DNA of 64,000 nucleotides from JAUIAI01 sp045106815 (GTDB lineage: Bacteria; Pseudomonadota; Gammaproteobacteria; Burkholderiales; Burkholderiaceae_E), in NCBI GenBank assembly GCA_045106815.1, contig JBGCFG010000049.1, positions 9,617 to 73,616 on the forward strand, read 5' to 3'. Each line of letters starts with the position of its first letter. Position 1 is the first letter of the stretch. This document shows, one piece after another, positions 18,217 to 27,669 of this stretch. The notes under the pieces were generated by a model, which was not told the origin of the DNA, searched no databases, and saw nothing but the letters and a program-made list of their open reading frames with translations. A program made the translations under genes and the position numbers.

Positions 18217-19158
18217 TCAGTACCTAATCCGCGGATCTAAAAACGTGTAGAGAATGTCGATAAACAAATTGACGAAAACATAAACACCCGAAAACACCAG
18301 AATCACGCCCTGGATGATCGGGTAGTCACGGCGCAGTACAGCGTCAATCGTGAGCCGACCCAGCCCCGGGATATTGAACACACTCTCAGTCACCACGACA
18401 CCGCCAATGAGCAGGGCTACGCCAATGCCGATGATCGTGACGATAGGCACCGCAGAATTGCGAAGGGCATGTCGGATTAATAAGCTGGCGTTGTCCAGCC
18501 CTTTGGCCTTCGCTGTACGGATGTAGTCTTCGTTGAGTACTTCAAGCACGCTCGCACGCGTAATACGCGCAATCAGCGCGACATAGACGATACCGAGCGC
18601 AAGCGTGGGCAGAGCAATGGATTGCAGGAAGGGCCAGAACCCATCACCGATGGGTTTGTAACCTTGCACGGGAAACCAGCCCAGCTTCAGTGAGAAAAAA
18701 TACATCAACACGTAGCCAATCACGAATACGGGCACTGAAAAACCGAGTACGGCAAAAGCCATGACCGCGCGGTCAGCCAGTGTGCCGGCCTTGTAGGCGG
18801 CAATGGTGCCCATGGGAATAGCCACCAAGACCGCAAAAATCGTGGTCGAGATCGACAACGCAATGGTGGGCTCAATCCGTTGCATGATGAGCTTGGTCAC
18901 GGGCAAGTTCGAAAAAATCGAAACGCCCAGGTCGCCTTGCAAGACCTTACCCAGCCAACTGAAGAACTGAATATAGAGAGGCTGGTCCAGACCCAGGTTT
19001 TGCCGTATTCGGGCAATGTCTTCAGGGCGGGCGTAATCACCGGCAATGACCGCCGCTGGGTCGCCTGGTGTTAGGTGTAACAACAGAAAAACGACCAGCG
19101 CAACGACACCCATCACTGGAATAGTCGCCAACACACGCCGCAATATATAGCCGTACAT
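18217..19158 (-). CDS. Peptide ABC transporter permease, DppB type
   Basis: A 313-residue permease with N-terminal helix (9-28), the LTPGDPAAVIAG motif of DppB/OppB proteins, and EAA loop RTAKAKGLDNASLLIRHALR. It is separated from the binding-protein gene by 178 bases holding two hairpins, which should make it less expressed than the binding protein. Confidence 0.92.
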   Translation of the reverse strand: MYGYILRRVLATIPVMGVVALVVFLLLHLTPGDPAAVIAGDYARPEDIARIRQNLGLDQPLYIQFFSWLGKVLQGDLGVSIFSNLPVTKLIMQRIEPTIALSISTTIFAVLVAIPMGTIAAYKAGTLADRAVMAFAVLGFSVPVFVIGYVLMYFFSLKLGWFPVQGYKPIGDGFWPFLQSIALPTLALGIVYVALIARITRASVLEVLNEDYIRTAKAKGLDNASLLIRHALRNSAVPIVTIIGIGVALLIGGVVVTESVFNIPGLGRLTIDAVLRRDYPIIQGVILVFSGVYVFVNLFIDILYTFLDPRIRY

Positions 19159-19270
19159 GAATGCCTAGAACTCGATCAAACCTAAGGAATGCAACTTAAC
19201 CGGCAACTTAACCGCCATAAAGCGTTTGACAGCGTTGCCCAATGGCTGCGGGTCGACGTCGCAAGTTGTT

Positions 19271-19324
19271 GCAGGCGAGCGCGCATTGCGCGCCCCCACC
19301 TGCCACGGAACGAACTTGTTCCGT
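19271..19324 (-). promoter_or_regulatory. Two consecutive hairpins after the binding-protein gene
   Basis: Read on the minus strand, the first hairpin is ACGGAAC-aagttc-GTTCCGT (19305-19324), only 12 bases after the binding-protein stop. The second (19271-19303) has a GCAGG/CCTGC base and a GCGCGC-aat-GCGCGC upper stem. Neither has a T-run. Such 3' structures in ABC operons protect the binding-protein message and lower read-through to the permeases; that role is inferred. Confidence 0.55.
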
Positions 19325-19336
19325 CAAACTGACTTG

Positions 19337-20923
19337 CTATTCCTTATCGATGTTCCAGAAGAACGGTACTGGCGACGACAAGACGCCCGTCAGGTTTGAG
19401 CGCCACGCCATCGGTTGGAACCACTGACCATAGTTAACGTATGGCACTACCTCGAACAATCGCGACTGCAAATCGTTGACGACCTTATCTTTGGCATCGC
19501 GAGTTGTCGCGCGAGCAAACTTATCGCGCAACTCTTCGGTCTTGGCGTCGGTCGGCCAGCCGAACCACGCCTTCTCAACGCCGCCGCCCGAGATACCGAT
19601 ATTGGCAATCGGCGAGGACACATCAGCACCCGTACTGTAGGTATGGAAAATATTCCAGCCGCCATCGGCGGGTGACTTCTTCTCTGCCCGGCGCGACGTC
19701 AGGGTTGACCAGTCCATCGCTTGCACTTCAACGTTCATGCCGATGTCACGCAGCATCTGGGCAGTGACCAGGGTGGCATAGTTCAAAACCGGGATGTCAG
19801 TGGGGTGCATCATCACGATCTTCTCACCCTTGTAACCAGACTCTGCCAACAGCTCTTTGGCTTTGGTCAGGTCAACCTTGGCGAGCGCCTCTGTCCCCAC
19901 GCTGCTTTCATTCGGCGTACCGCAGATGAAGTAGGCCGGGCAGACTTTGTAGAACTCCGGGCTTCCTGCAAGCGCTTGCAGATACTCCTCCTGGTTAACT
20001 GCGTACAACAGAGCCTGGCGAGCTTTGGGGTTGTCAAAAGGCGGATGCAAGTGATTGGGCCTGAGCCAACCCTGCGTGCCCAGGCTGTCTTTGACTTCAA
20101 CCTTAATGTTGTCATCCGCTTTGAGCTGCGCAGTCATATCAACAGCCGGCGTTTCCCAGAGATCAACCTCACCATTAGTCAGCGCGTTGAGTGTGGTGGC
20201 TGGGTCAGGAATGTAGAGCCACTCAACCCGATCAACTTTGGCGACCTTGCCACCTGCCGCGCCTGATGCTGGCTCTTTGCGAGGCACGTAATCTGTGTTT
20301 TTAATGTAGACAACCTTGGAACCGGGTACCCACTCGTCTTTGACAAACTTGAAAGGACCTGACCCAACAATCTCGGCCACCTGGGTGAACGCGTCAGTAT
20401 CTGCCAGGCGCTTGGGCATCATGAATGGCACATTCGAACTAACCTTACCTAGCGACTCCAATACCAGGCCGTAAGGCTCTTTCAACGTCATCGTGAACGT
20501 GTTGTCATCGACAACTTCCATCGATTTCGTGAAATCCATGAGCTTTTGCCCCATGCCATCACGCTTACCCCAGCGGGTAATCGATGCAATGCAGTCTTCG
20601 GCCTTAACCGGTGCGCCATCATGCCACTTAAGCCCATCACGTAGCTTGAAGGTGTAAGTCAGGCCATCGTCGCTTACTGTCCAGGTATCAACCATCTGTG
20701 GTTGCACCTGTAGGTTTTCATCCGTAGCGAACAAAGTATCGAACACCATGTACGCGTGGTTTCGTGTGATGTACGCAGTAGTCCAGATGGGATCAAGATT
20801 CTTGAGATCAGCGTGCGGGACAACTCTCAAAACTTTCTCGGCACTGGCCGGCATGGACAGCGCCGCTAGTGCTGCGACAACTGGTGGCAACACCAGACGC
20901 CTGAGATTCTTTCTCGAAAACAT
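19337..20923 (-). CDS. Peptide ABC transporter substrate-binding protein
   Basis: A 528-residue SBP_bac_5-family protein with a Sec signal peptide ending ...MPASA (about residue 28). Family motifs: GLKWHDGAPVKAEDCIASI and the C-terminal VVPYVNYGQWF. The start at 20923 is fixed by AGGAGG 7 bases upstream; the longer frame to 21013 has no such support. It captures peptides or related ligands in the periplasm and is first in the transporter operon. D-aminoacylase lies divergently upstream, so both may share a control region at 20924-21265. Confidence 0.94.
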   Translation of the reverse strand: MFSRKNLRRLVLPPVVAALAALSMPASAEKVLRVVPHADLKNLDPIWTTAYITRNHAYMVFDTLFATDENLQVQPQMVDTWTVSDDGLTYTFKLRDGLKWHDGAPVKAEDCIASITRWGKRDGMGQKLMDFTKSMEVVDDNTFTMTLKEPYGLVLESLGKVSSNVPFMMPKRLADTDAFTQVAEIVGSGPFKFVKDEWVPGSKVVYIKNTDYVPRKEPASGAAGGKVAKVDRVEWLYIPDPATTLNALTNGEVDLWETPAVDMTAQLKADDNIKVEVKDSLGTQGWLRPNHLHPPFDNPKARQALLYAVNQEEYLQALAGSPEFYKVCPAYFICGTPNESSVGTEALAKVDLTKAKELLAESGYKGEKIVMMHPTDIPVLNYATLVTAQMLRDIGMNVEVQAMDWSTLTSRRAEKKSPADGGWNIFHTYSTGADVSSPIANIGISGGGVEKAWFGWPTDAKTEELRDKFARATTRDAKDKVVNDLQSRLFEVVPYVNYGQWFQPMAWRSNLTGVLSSPVPFFWNIDKE

Positions 20924-21265
20924 GGATTTCCTCCTGAGATGCAACTTCGTTCTGGGATAGTTTTTTTGATGGCGGTAAGGCGATTTGCATACCGCAACGG
21001 TGATCCGACTCAACTCACGCTAACACAGCGGAATCATCGGGGTCAACGAAAGCGCTTGATCGGCTTCCGATTTCTGCTGCCCTGAACCAAGCCTGCTGCT
21101 CGACTTGCGCCTATCTTGGGCAATTGAACATGCGTTGGTGCGCAGCCTGTCAATCAGTGGTGCACTCGCGATAAACTGGTGCAGCGCAACACGCGTACAG
21201 TGTGCGCTGCTACGATCTTTCAGCATTACCAAACAATCCAAAGCTACCTTTTTTGAGTCATTGAT

Positions 21266-22762
21266 ATGCCAGAAACAGTCGATGTTTTGATTCGCGGCGC
21301 GCAGGTTTTTGACGGGTCTGGTCGTCCGCCCGAGGTTGCCGATGTCGCAATCGAAGCAGATCGTATTTCAAATATCGGAAGCCTGGATTCGACCAGTGGC
21401 AAGCACGAAATAGACGGTACCGACTATGCTCTGGCGCCTGGATTCATCGATGTACACACGCATGATGACTTTGCCGCCCTCGCCCATCGCGACATGGGGT
21501 TCAAGTCTCGTGGCGGTGTCACCACTTGTATTGTCGGCAACTGCGGGTTTGGCGCGGCGCCATTCACTGCGGCTGTCGAGATGCTCGGCGCGCTCACACC
21601 TAACTTGAAATTCCCCAAATATGAGGGACATGCTGGTTACGCTCGTGCGCTCGAACAGTCACCGCCTGGTATCAACATTGGCGTGCTCGCCGGGCACGGC
21701 ACATTCCGTAAGGCAATTACCGGCGACGATGCGCGCGACCCATCGGACGCCGAACTTAAATCAATGAAATCATTGCTACACGAAGCGCTTGATGCCGGTG
21801 TGCTGGGCTTTTCCAGCGGCTTGATTTACGAGCCAGGACGCCACGCGAAGACCAGTGAACTCGTTGAACTAGCGAGAGAAATGCGTGGGACTGGCGCGCT
21901 TTATGCCACCCACATGCGCGATGAGGGAGAGCACTTGCTGGACTCGGTCAATGAGGCGATTACGATTGGCGCACAAGCCGGTGTGCCCGTTCAGATCTCG
22001 CATCACAAGGCCTCAGGCAGAGCAAGTTGGGGCCTGGTCAAAGACTCGATCAAACTCATAGAGGCCGCGCAGGGGCGCGGAGAAAGCGTTCATGCCGATC
22101 AATACCCCTACACCGCTGGCAGCACCAGCCTGAAAGCTGTGCTGGCTAACGGCGTCTTTAAAGACGATGCTGCTGGCGGGTTCGCGAGCCTTCTACCCAC
22201 GGACGTCCTTATTGCCTCCTCACCGGAGCGCAGTGAATGGGAAGGCAAGACTGTCGCTGAGTTGGCGGACGCTTTTGCAATGACGCCCCTGGATACCTGC
22301 AACACCATCGTTGCTGCCAGCCCGGGCACAACAGTGGTACTGCACATGATGAGCGAACAAGATGTGCAGTTCGTTTTGCGGCATCCTTCGACCATGGTTG
22401 GCTCTGATGGCATTCCGACACTCAACGGACGCCCCCACCCACGCCTGTTCAACAGTTTTGCGCGGGTAGTCGGACACTATGCACGTGACTCAAAGCTATT
22501 CGACATGGCGACTGCGATTCATCGCATGACGGGTTTGTCTGCAGACAAGTTCGGCCTGCACAATCGCGGCAGAATCGCTGAAGGCAATTTTGCTGATCTT
22601 GTCTTGTTCGATCCGAAGACCATCCTGGACAAAGGTACCTTTGAAAAACCCAATCAATACCCGGTTGGCATCAAAGACGTCTTGGTCAACGGCAAAGCGG
22701 CAGTGCGCGACTACCGGTTAAACCCTGGGTTTTCAGGACGCGTTCTCAGAAGGCCGGTGTAG
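21266..22762 (+). CDS. N-acyl-D-amino-acid deacylase (D-aminoacylase)
   Basis: A 498-residue amidohydrolase. Zinc site: His64-x-His66 in FIDVHTHDD and the family-specific Cys93 in VGNCGFG. Other hallmarks are SSGLIYEPG, YATHMRDEG (His and metal-bridging region), QISHHKASG and GSDGIP. The enzyme hydrolyses N-acyl or peptide-linked D-amino acids in the cytoplasm. It diverges from the peptide importer, and the neighbouring hydrolases support use of D-amino-acid peptides, for example from peptidoglycan. Substrate is inferred. Confidence 0.9.
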   Translation: MPETVDVLIRGAQVFDGSGRPPEVADVAIEADRISNIGSLDSTSGKHEIDGTDYALAPGFIDVHTHDDFAALAHRDMGFKSRGGVTTCIVGNCGFGAAPFTAAVEMLGALTPNLKFPKYEGHAGYARALEQSPPGINIGVLAGHGTFRKAITGDDARDPSDAELKSMKSLLHEALDAGVLGFSSGLIYEPGRHAKTSELVELAREMRGTGALYATHMRDEGEHLLDSVNEAITIGAQAGVPVQISHHKASGRASWGLVKDSIKLIEAAQGRGESVHADQYPYTAGSTSLKAVLANGVFKDDAAGGFASLLPTDVLIASSPERSEWEGKTVAELADAFAMTPLDTCNTIVAASPGTTVVLHMMSEQDVQFVLRHPSTMVGSDGIPTLNGRPHPRLFNSFARVVGHYARDSKLFDMATAIHRMTGLSADKFGLHNRGRIAEGNFADLVLFDPKTILDKGTFEKPNQYPVGIKDVLVNGKAAVRDYRLNPGFSGRVLRRPV

Positions 22763-22812
22763 AGGGCTAACGAAGGCACAGCTAACGAGGACACCGTAAG
22801 CGCTTTCAGTGG

Positions 22813-23325
22813 CTAGATGACGGCCAGGATTTTATCTCTTACTGCCTCACCCACCGCAACTGCAACGGCCAGGCTCTGCTCGTCGTAGGCATCAGGGTCG
22901 CACGCGGCAAACACCAAACTCGCAAAGACGACACCATCATCCTTCAGTGGCACAGCGAGCATCGCGCGAATGCCGGATTCGTACACCGGCCCAAACCCAG
23001 GAAACCGATCAAGCCAGGCCTGCTTGTCGGCGCTCCCGAAGGTGTCACCAACGCCCGCTCGTATAGCTGCCTCGACGACCGACCCGTGCAGGCTTCGCTG
23101 ATGTCCGGTTGAACGGCCAGGAACATTCTGGCCAATCACATACGCATCATAAAAGCTGTGCCTGGCCGCATCGATTCGACCGATGTTGAAGCGATCAAGA
23201 ACGATTCGACCGGTCATAACCTGGGCGAGACGCTCGCCAACTGCTTCGATTGAATCCGCCGTTTCAACGGCCTGTGAGGCCGCCAGCGCTGCATTCACGC
23301 ATAGGTCTTGAGAGACTTTACCCAC
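22813..23325 (-). CDS. GAF-domain protein
   Basis: A 170-residue soluble protein that is essentially one GAF domain (VMTGRIVLDRFNIGRID, SGIRAMLAVPLKDDGVVFASLVF). A GTG at 23325 overlapping the dipeptidase stop by 8 bases is taken as the start; a GTG at 23298 is the alternative. A longer frame to 23514 would be wholly inside the dipeptidase gene and is rejected. No output domain is attached, so it may bind a small ligand and act on a partner or be enzymatic. Last gene of the amidase-NHL-dipeptidase-GAF run. Confidence 0.65.
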   Translation of the reverse strand: MGKVSQDLCVNAALAASQAVETADSIEAVGERLAQVMTGRIVLDRFNIGRIDAARHSFYDAYVIGQNVPGRSTGHQRSLHGSVVEAAIRAGVGDTFGSADKQAWLDRFPGFGPVYESGIRAMLAVPLKDDGVVFASLVFAACDPDAYDEQSLAVAVAVGEAVRDKILAVI

Positions 23326-24295
23326 GCCACACTTCACCCAGAAACCGCAACCAGTTCTCACCCAGCACGGCCCGAATGCGGGCTTCTGACCAGCCAGCAC
23401 GTTCCATGGCTGGTACAAAGTTGCCAAAGTCACCGAGGGTCTCGAGACCGGCGGGCATAGGCGGCACCTTTGCATAGGGGTTAGTTGTTGCACGGCCGCG
23501 GCCCTTGTCAGCACTGAGATACTGAAAGAACTCTATATCTTGATCCTGGACCCAATCGGTGCCAATCCCGACATTGGCCTCGCCAATGAGATTGATCATG
23601 TAGTCGATACCGGCAACGCAGTCGTCGATAGTGCTGTCTTGACCTTTGGGCAAAAACGGCGTGTAGCTTGCAAACCCGACAAAACCCCCACCGTCCGCGA
23701 TGGCCCGCAATTGCTCGTCGGTCTTGTTACGAGCATGTTGTTTGAGCATTGGGCAACAATGGGTATATGCCACAGGCACTTGAGAATGCGCGATGGCATC
23801 GCTGCTGGTAGCCGGTCCGACGTGCGACAGATCAATGAGAACGCCGAGCCGATTCATCTCATCAATCAAATCACGGCCAAAATCGCTGAGGCCACTATCG
23901 CGGCTTTCCCAACACCCTGAGCCTGCCAGATTCTGGGTGTTATAAGTCAACTGCATAACGCGCACACCCAAATCACGAAACAGTTCGAGATTCCCGAGAT
24001 CGTCCTCAATCCCGCTGGTGTTCTGCCAACCCAGGATGATACCGACCCGCCCTTCCGTCTTTGCCTCACGAATGTCTTGTGCCGTCATGACCGGCCTGAT
24101 GAGATCGGCATGCTCAGTAAACCAGCGCTTCCACTGGGCAATGTTTGCCATGGTTGACCTGAAGTCATGCCACACGCAGCAAGTACAGTTAGCCGCCGTG
24201 ATGCCGCCTTTGCGCATATCTTCGAACACGGCACGTGAGAAGCGGGCAATGACCAAACCATCAATCAGTATCGCGTCGTTAAGATTCAAACTCAC
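23318..24295 (-). CDS. Membrane-dipeptidase-like (M19) protein lacking the first metal motif
   Basis: 325 residues with the overall M19 renal-dipeptidase pattern: LGVRVMQLTYNTQNLAG, DEMNRLGVLIDLSHVG, YTHCCPML, HARNKTDEQLRAIAD, VGIGTDW. In active zinc dipeptidases the N terminus carries a HxD pair (DGHND-like); here it is IDGLVIARFS, so two metal ligands are missing. It belongs to a known side branch with IDGL at this site, whose activity is not established. GTG start with GGGAGGAG just upstream. It is 12 bases after the NHL gene in an operon with amidase. Confidence 0.82.
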   Translation of the reverse strand: MSLNLNDAILIDGLVIARFSRAVFEDMRKGGITAANCTCCVWHDFRSTMANIAQWKRWFTEHADLIRPVMTAQDIREAKTEGRVGIILGWQNTSGIEDDLGNLELFRDLGVRVMQLTYNTQNLAGSGCWESRDSGLSDFGRDLIDEMNRLGVLIDLSHVGPATSSDAIAHSQVPVAYTHCCPMLKQHARNKTDEQLRAIADGGGFVGFASYTPFLPKGQDSTIDDCVAGIDYMINLIGEANVGIGTDWVQDQDIEFFQYLSADKGRGRATTNPYAKVPPMPAGLETLGDFGNFVPAMERAGWSEARIRAVLGENWLRFLGEVWRG

Positions 24296-24307
24296 AGGCT
24301 CCTCCCG

Positions 24308-25159
24308 CTAGCGTTCCTCGCTGATGAGCGGCTTCATTACCGTAATCGAACTCGGTTTCATTTCAACAAAAAAGATCATGCCATTGGGCGCGCAGGCTAT
24401 CCCATGCGGCACATTCCAGACAGGCCGGCACCGGCCGATGATGTGCCCTTCGAAGTCTACAAGCGTGATACGCGGCACCTGATCGGTCACATAAATTCCT
24501 TTGTCGTTTTCACCGATGTCCATGGGGTGGTAAAAGCCGAGCCAGCTAGTGATGTATTTGCCGGCCCTGTCAAACACACAAACCCGATTGTTCTCGCGGT
24601 CTGCAACCAGGACGCGATCGCGTTGATCGACCCAAACCGCATGAGGCGTTGCGAACTGCCCTGGTCCGGAGCCGGGCTCACCCCAAGTTGACAAATGACG
24701 ACCGTCACGCGCAAATCGGTGCACAGCCGCATTGCCATAGCCATCAGCGACATAAACCTCGCCGTCTCTGGTCGCAAACGCGGACGTCGGATGATTGAAC
24801 GGCGCTTGATACTGGGGATGATGCCTCGCACCCAGTCTGCCGAGCACGGCGCCATCAGATTTGCGTATCTGAACCTCATGCGCGTCGCGATCAACCAGCA
24901 GAACCCGGTCATCGAAATCAATGGAAATGCCATGCGGGTCAGTCACTTCGCTGGTGCCCCATTGCTCGCGATAGTCACCGTTCGGCTCGAACACGATAAC
25001 CGGTGCGCCGCCTCTTTGAGACACATAGACTGCACCAGAAGAATCAACCGCCAGTGTGCTCAGGACAGCGGGCGCCATGCCTTCAGGCCAGCGCCCCCAG
25101 AATCGTTGCACCCCGTATCGCTGGTCACCGAGGACAACTTGCTCCGTTTCTGACTGCAT
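24308..25159 (-). CDS. NHL-repeat beta-propeller protein
   Basis: 283 residues, no signal peptide, with about five NHL-like repeats of the form DPHGISIDFDDRVLLVDRD, HPTSAFATRDGEVYVADG and TPHAVWVDQRDRVLVADREN. The propeller resembles peptidyl-alpha-hydroxyglycine lyase and gluconolactonase-like enzymes. It is 9 bases after amidase and 12 before the M19-like gene. It may be a lyase or lactonase acting on products of the neighbours; no catalytic assignment can be made. Confidence 0.75.
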   Translation of the reverse strand: MQSETEQVVLGDQRYGVQRFWGRWPEGMAPAVLSTLAVDSSGAVYVSQRGGAPVIVFEPNGDYREQWGTSEVTDPHGISIDFDDRVLLVDRDAHEVQIRKSDGAVLGRLGARHHPQYQAPFNHPTSAFATRDGEVYVADGYGNAAVHRFARDGRHLSTWGEPGSGPGQFATPHAVWVDQRDRVLVADRENNRVCVFDRAGKYITSWLGFYHPMDIGENDKGIYVTDQVPRITLVDFEGHIIGRCRPVWNVPHGIACAPNGMIFFVEMKPSSITVMKPLISEER

Positions 25160-25168
25160 GCCTCGGCC

Positions 25169-26599
25169 TTAGAGCGACACGCGTTCCAGTGCGTTCTCAA
25201 ACCACGCACCAAACCCACAAAGCGGCCAATCCTGATGCTCATGGCCGATAAGTTGAATGCCTTGAGGCATGCCATCGATCGACATCATGGGAACCGTGAT
25301 GGCTGGCGACCCAAGCAATGAGGTTGCAGCGTTGAATGAGGGGCTACCCGTTTTGAATGCGTAGGCAGGCTCGCCGGCTTCCGCCAGGAAGTCCAGTGCC
25401 GGCGCTGGTCCGGGCGATGACAAAGTCAACATGGCATCGGCATGGGGTTGCAATGCACGCCAGGCAGTGCGAATGTCTTCTCGGGTATGCAAGGCCTGTC
25501 GATAGTCATCCAGAGTTAGGTTCTCAGCCATTGCAAGCCAAACCCCCAACTCCTTGCTCAGCAAGCCGGTATCCTGATAATTGCGCAACGCCCAGCGCAT
25601 CTCGTAGCTGCAAAGAATGCGGCACAAAACGACGCTATCGCGCGTCGCCATTTCGAATCGCTCAACTGCCGGGTTGTCGTGACGCGTGATCACCTGAGTC
25701 CCTTTGGCCTGAAGTTGCTCAAGCAGTGCCGCGAATCCTTTTCGGGTGACCTCGTCACACATCTCCCAGCCCTCGGTTTCAAGAGCGATAAGACGCGTCG
25801 GCTGAGCGGCAGGCGCACTATTGGCGGGCCCATACAAGCCCGGGTAACCTGGATCGGCACCGGCACGATGAGCTATCTCATAGGCAACCGACCACATGTC
25901 CTGAAGCGACGCCGCATGCACACCGAGGTGCAACTGGCTCAGGCTCAAGCCTTCACCACCGTGCAATGCGCCCAGGGTAGGCTTAATCGCATAGTTTGCG
26001 CAGTACGCTGCGGGACGAATCACCGAGCCAACCACTTGATTTCCCAGGGCGACTGGCACCATGCCCGCACCGACGGCCGCAGCCGATCCGCTGGACGAGC
26101 CTCCCGGTGTGCGATTCGCATCGTAGGGATTCGTCGTCGGCCCCGGCACCATAAACGCAAATTCTGTGGTGACCGTCTTGCCGACAATACTGGCGCCTGC
26201 CAGCCGTAATGCATTGACTGATGCTGAATCCATGCCCGTATTGCGACCGGCGAATATCGGGCTACCGAGCGTAGTGGGCATGTCCTTGGTTTGAATCACA
26301 TCTTTGATCCCAACCGGCATGCCGTCTATCGGCGATAACGCCTGCCCGGTTCGATACCTTTCAGTTGATGCGTCCGCACTAGCTAACGCTGCATCTGGAT
26401 TGAGCGTCACCCAGGCCTTGACCGTTGGTTCATGCAACTCAATAGCCGCCAGGCAACGCTCTAGGTAGGCGCGCGGTGTGTCAGCGCCTGTGACGAATGC
26501 CTCGCGCGCATCGTGGAAGGTTCTCAGCCTTGACTTCGCCAAATCATAGTTAGGCGATGTTGCTTGAGGTGTCACTTGAGCGTTCACTGGCGCCTCCAT
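25169..26599 (-). CDS. Amidase-signature family amidase
   Basis: A 476-residue amidase. The Ser-cisSer-Lys triad is visible as Lys99 (PVGIKDVIQ), the cis-Ser in GGSSSGSAAA (168-172) and nucleophile Ser192 in GNQVVGSVIRPA. ATG 26599 is chosen; an earlier codon would add 27 residues unlike the family. It hydrolyses amides in the cytoplasm; substrate unknown. It lacks the C-terminal domain of allophanate hydrolase, so it is not the missing enzyme of the guanidine operon. It heads the run amidase, NHL, M19-like, GAF and diverges from an oxidoreductase at 26806. Confidence 0.88.
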   Translation of the reverse strand: MEAPVNAQVTPQATSPNYDLAKSRLRTFHDAREAFVTGADTPRAYLERCLAAIELHEPTVKAWVTLNPDAALASADASTERYRTGQALSPIDGMPVGIKDVIQTKDMPTTLGSPIFAGRNTGMDSASVNALRLAGASIVGKTVTTEFAFMVPGPTTNPYDANRTPGGSSSGSAAAVGAGMVPVALGNQVVGSVIRPAAYCANYAIKPTLGALHGGEGLSLSQLHLGVHAASLQDMWSVAYEIAHRAGADPGYPGLYGPANSAPAAQPTRLIALETEGWEMCDEVTRKGFAALLEQLQAKGTQVITRHDNPAVERFEMATRDSVVLCRILCSYEMRWALRNYQDTGLLSKELGVWLAMAENLTLDDYRQALHTREDIRTAWRALQPHADAMLTLSSPGPAPALDFLAEAGEPAYAFKTGSPSFNAATSLLGSPAITVPMMSIDGMPQGIQLIGHEHQDWPLCGFGAWFENALERVSL

Positions 26600-26805
26600 C
26601 GGTTGACCGAACGAGCTAATCCCTACTAACGCCTTCCTTATAACGCCTGATAGTGCTCCGTGCCAAGTGCCGCACCACAACCGCGCAGTTTATGAAACAG
26701 TATGCGTGTGAGCATGGGTGCTAAAGTCAAGCAATGATCCGGTGACTTAAACGGTTTAGCCGGCAAACTATTCATCAACACTGATCGAGATTGAGGGTTG
26801 GTCAA

Positions 26806-27669
26806 ATGATTGGACTCGTAGGTTGCGGCGCGATGGGCAGTGCCATGCTGGCTCGCCTGATCGAAAAGGGTCACGATGTGCTTTGCTATGACGCGCAAGC
26901 CAATGCGCGTGAGCGGGCCAGCCAACTAGGAGGACACGTCGCAGATAACTTGTCGACTCTAGGTAACAAGCGCTGCAGCCCCATCATTTTGTCGCTGCCA
27001 AGGGCTGACATTGTTGAACAGGTCATGGCAGAGCTTGGGCCACATCTACCCGCAGAAACCATTGTGCTCGACACCTCCACCTCTGAGCCTGAAACCACCC
27101 GGCAGTTAGCGGCCACAGGGCAAACGGCCGGTTATGTCTTTCTCGATGGCCCGGTCAGTGGCGGACCGCTCGGCGCGAAGAGCGGCACGATGACATTCGT
27201 CCTGGGCGGGCCGGAAGCGAGCATTGCGCAGGTAAGACCACTACTGGAAGATCTCGCAGGCAAGATTGTTCATGTCGGACCATCCGGATCCGGTCATGCC
27301 GCCAAAATTGCCAATAACCTGCTTTGTGCAGCAAACCTCGTATTGGTCAGCGAGATGGCACGGTTGGCGGACAGCAGTGGTATTGATATAACCGACCTCC
27401 TGGAGGGCGTGAACGCGGGCTCTGGCCGAAGCGGCGTTAGCGAAGTGAATTTTCCAAAGTGGATCCTGACCGAAAGCTTTGACTCAGGTTTTACAATGGG
27501 TCTGATGCGAAAAGATGTCGGACTGGCCGTTAAGCTGGCTGATCGTCATGCACTCGATCTGCCCGGAACGCGCGCGATAGCGGCCATTTGGGAGAGCAGT
27601 CGTGAGCTGCTCCCTGACAGCGCCGAGTTTAATGAGATCTATAAATACGGAGGACCCAATCGTGATTGA
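26806..27669 (+). CDS. 3-hydroxyisobutyrate-dehydrogenase-family oxidoreductase
   Basis: A 287-residue beta-hydroxyacid dehydrogenase: NAD(P) motif GLVGCGAMGSAM, substrate motif DGPVSGGPLGAKSGTM, and catalytic Lys in GSGHAAKIANNL. ATG 26806 with GAGGG upstream is preferred to TTG 26791. It oxidises a beta-hydroxy acid to the semialdehyde, or reduces the reverse. The aldehyde dehydrogenase gene overlaps its stop, suggesting the semialdehyde is passed straight on. Confidence 0.88.
   Translation: MIGLVGCGAMGSAMLARLIEKGHDVLCYDAQANARERASQLGGHVADNLSTLGNKRCSPIILSLPRADIVEQVMAELGPHLPAETIVLDTSTSEPETTRQLAATGQTAGYVFLDGPVSGGPLGAKSGTMTFVLGGPEASIAQVRPLLEDLAGKIVHVGPSGSGHAAKIANNLLCAANLVLVSEMARLADSSGIDITDLLEGVNAGSGRSGVSEVNFPKWILTESFDSGFTMGLMRKDVGLAVKLADRHALDLPGTRAIAAIWESSRELLPDSAEFNEIYKYGGPNRD

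Noticed and set aside
25169..26599. Amidase as the missing allophanate hydrolase
   Set aside because: It lacks the C-terminal allophanate hydrolase domain and lies in the peptide region about 29 kb away.
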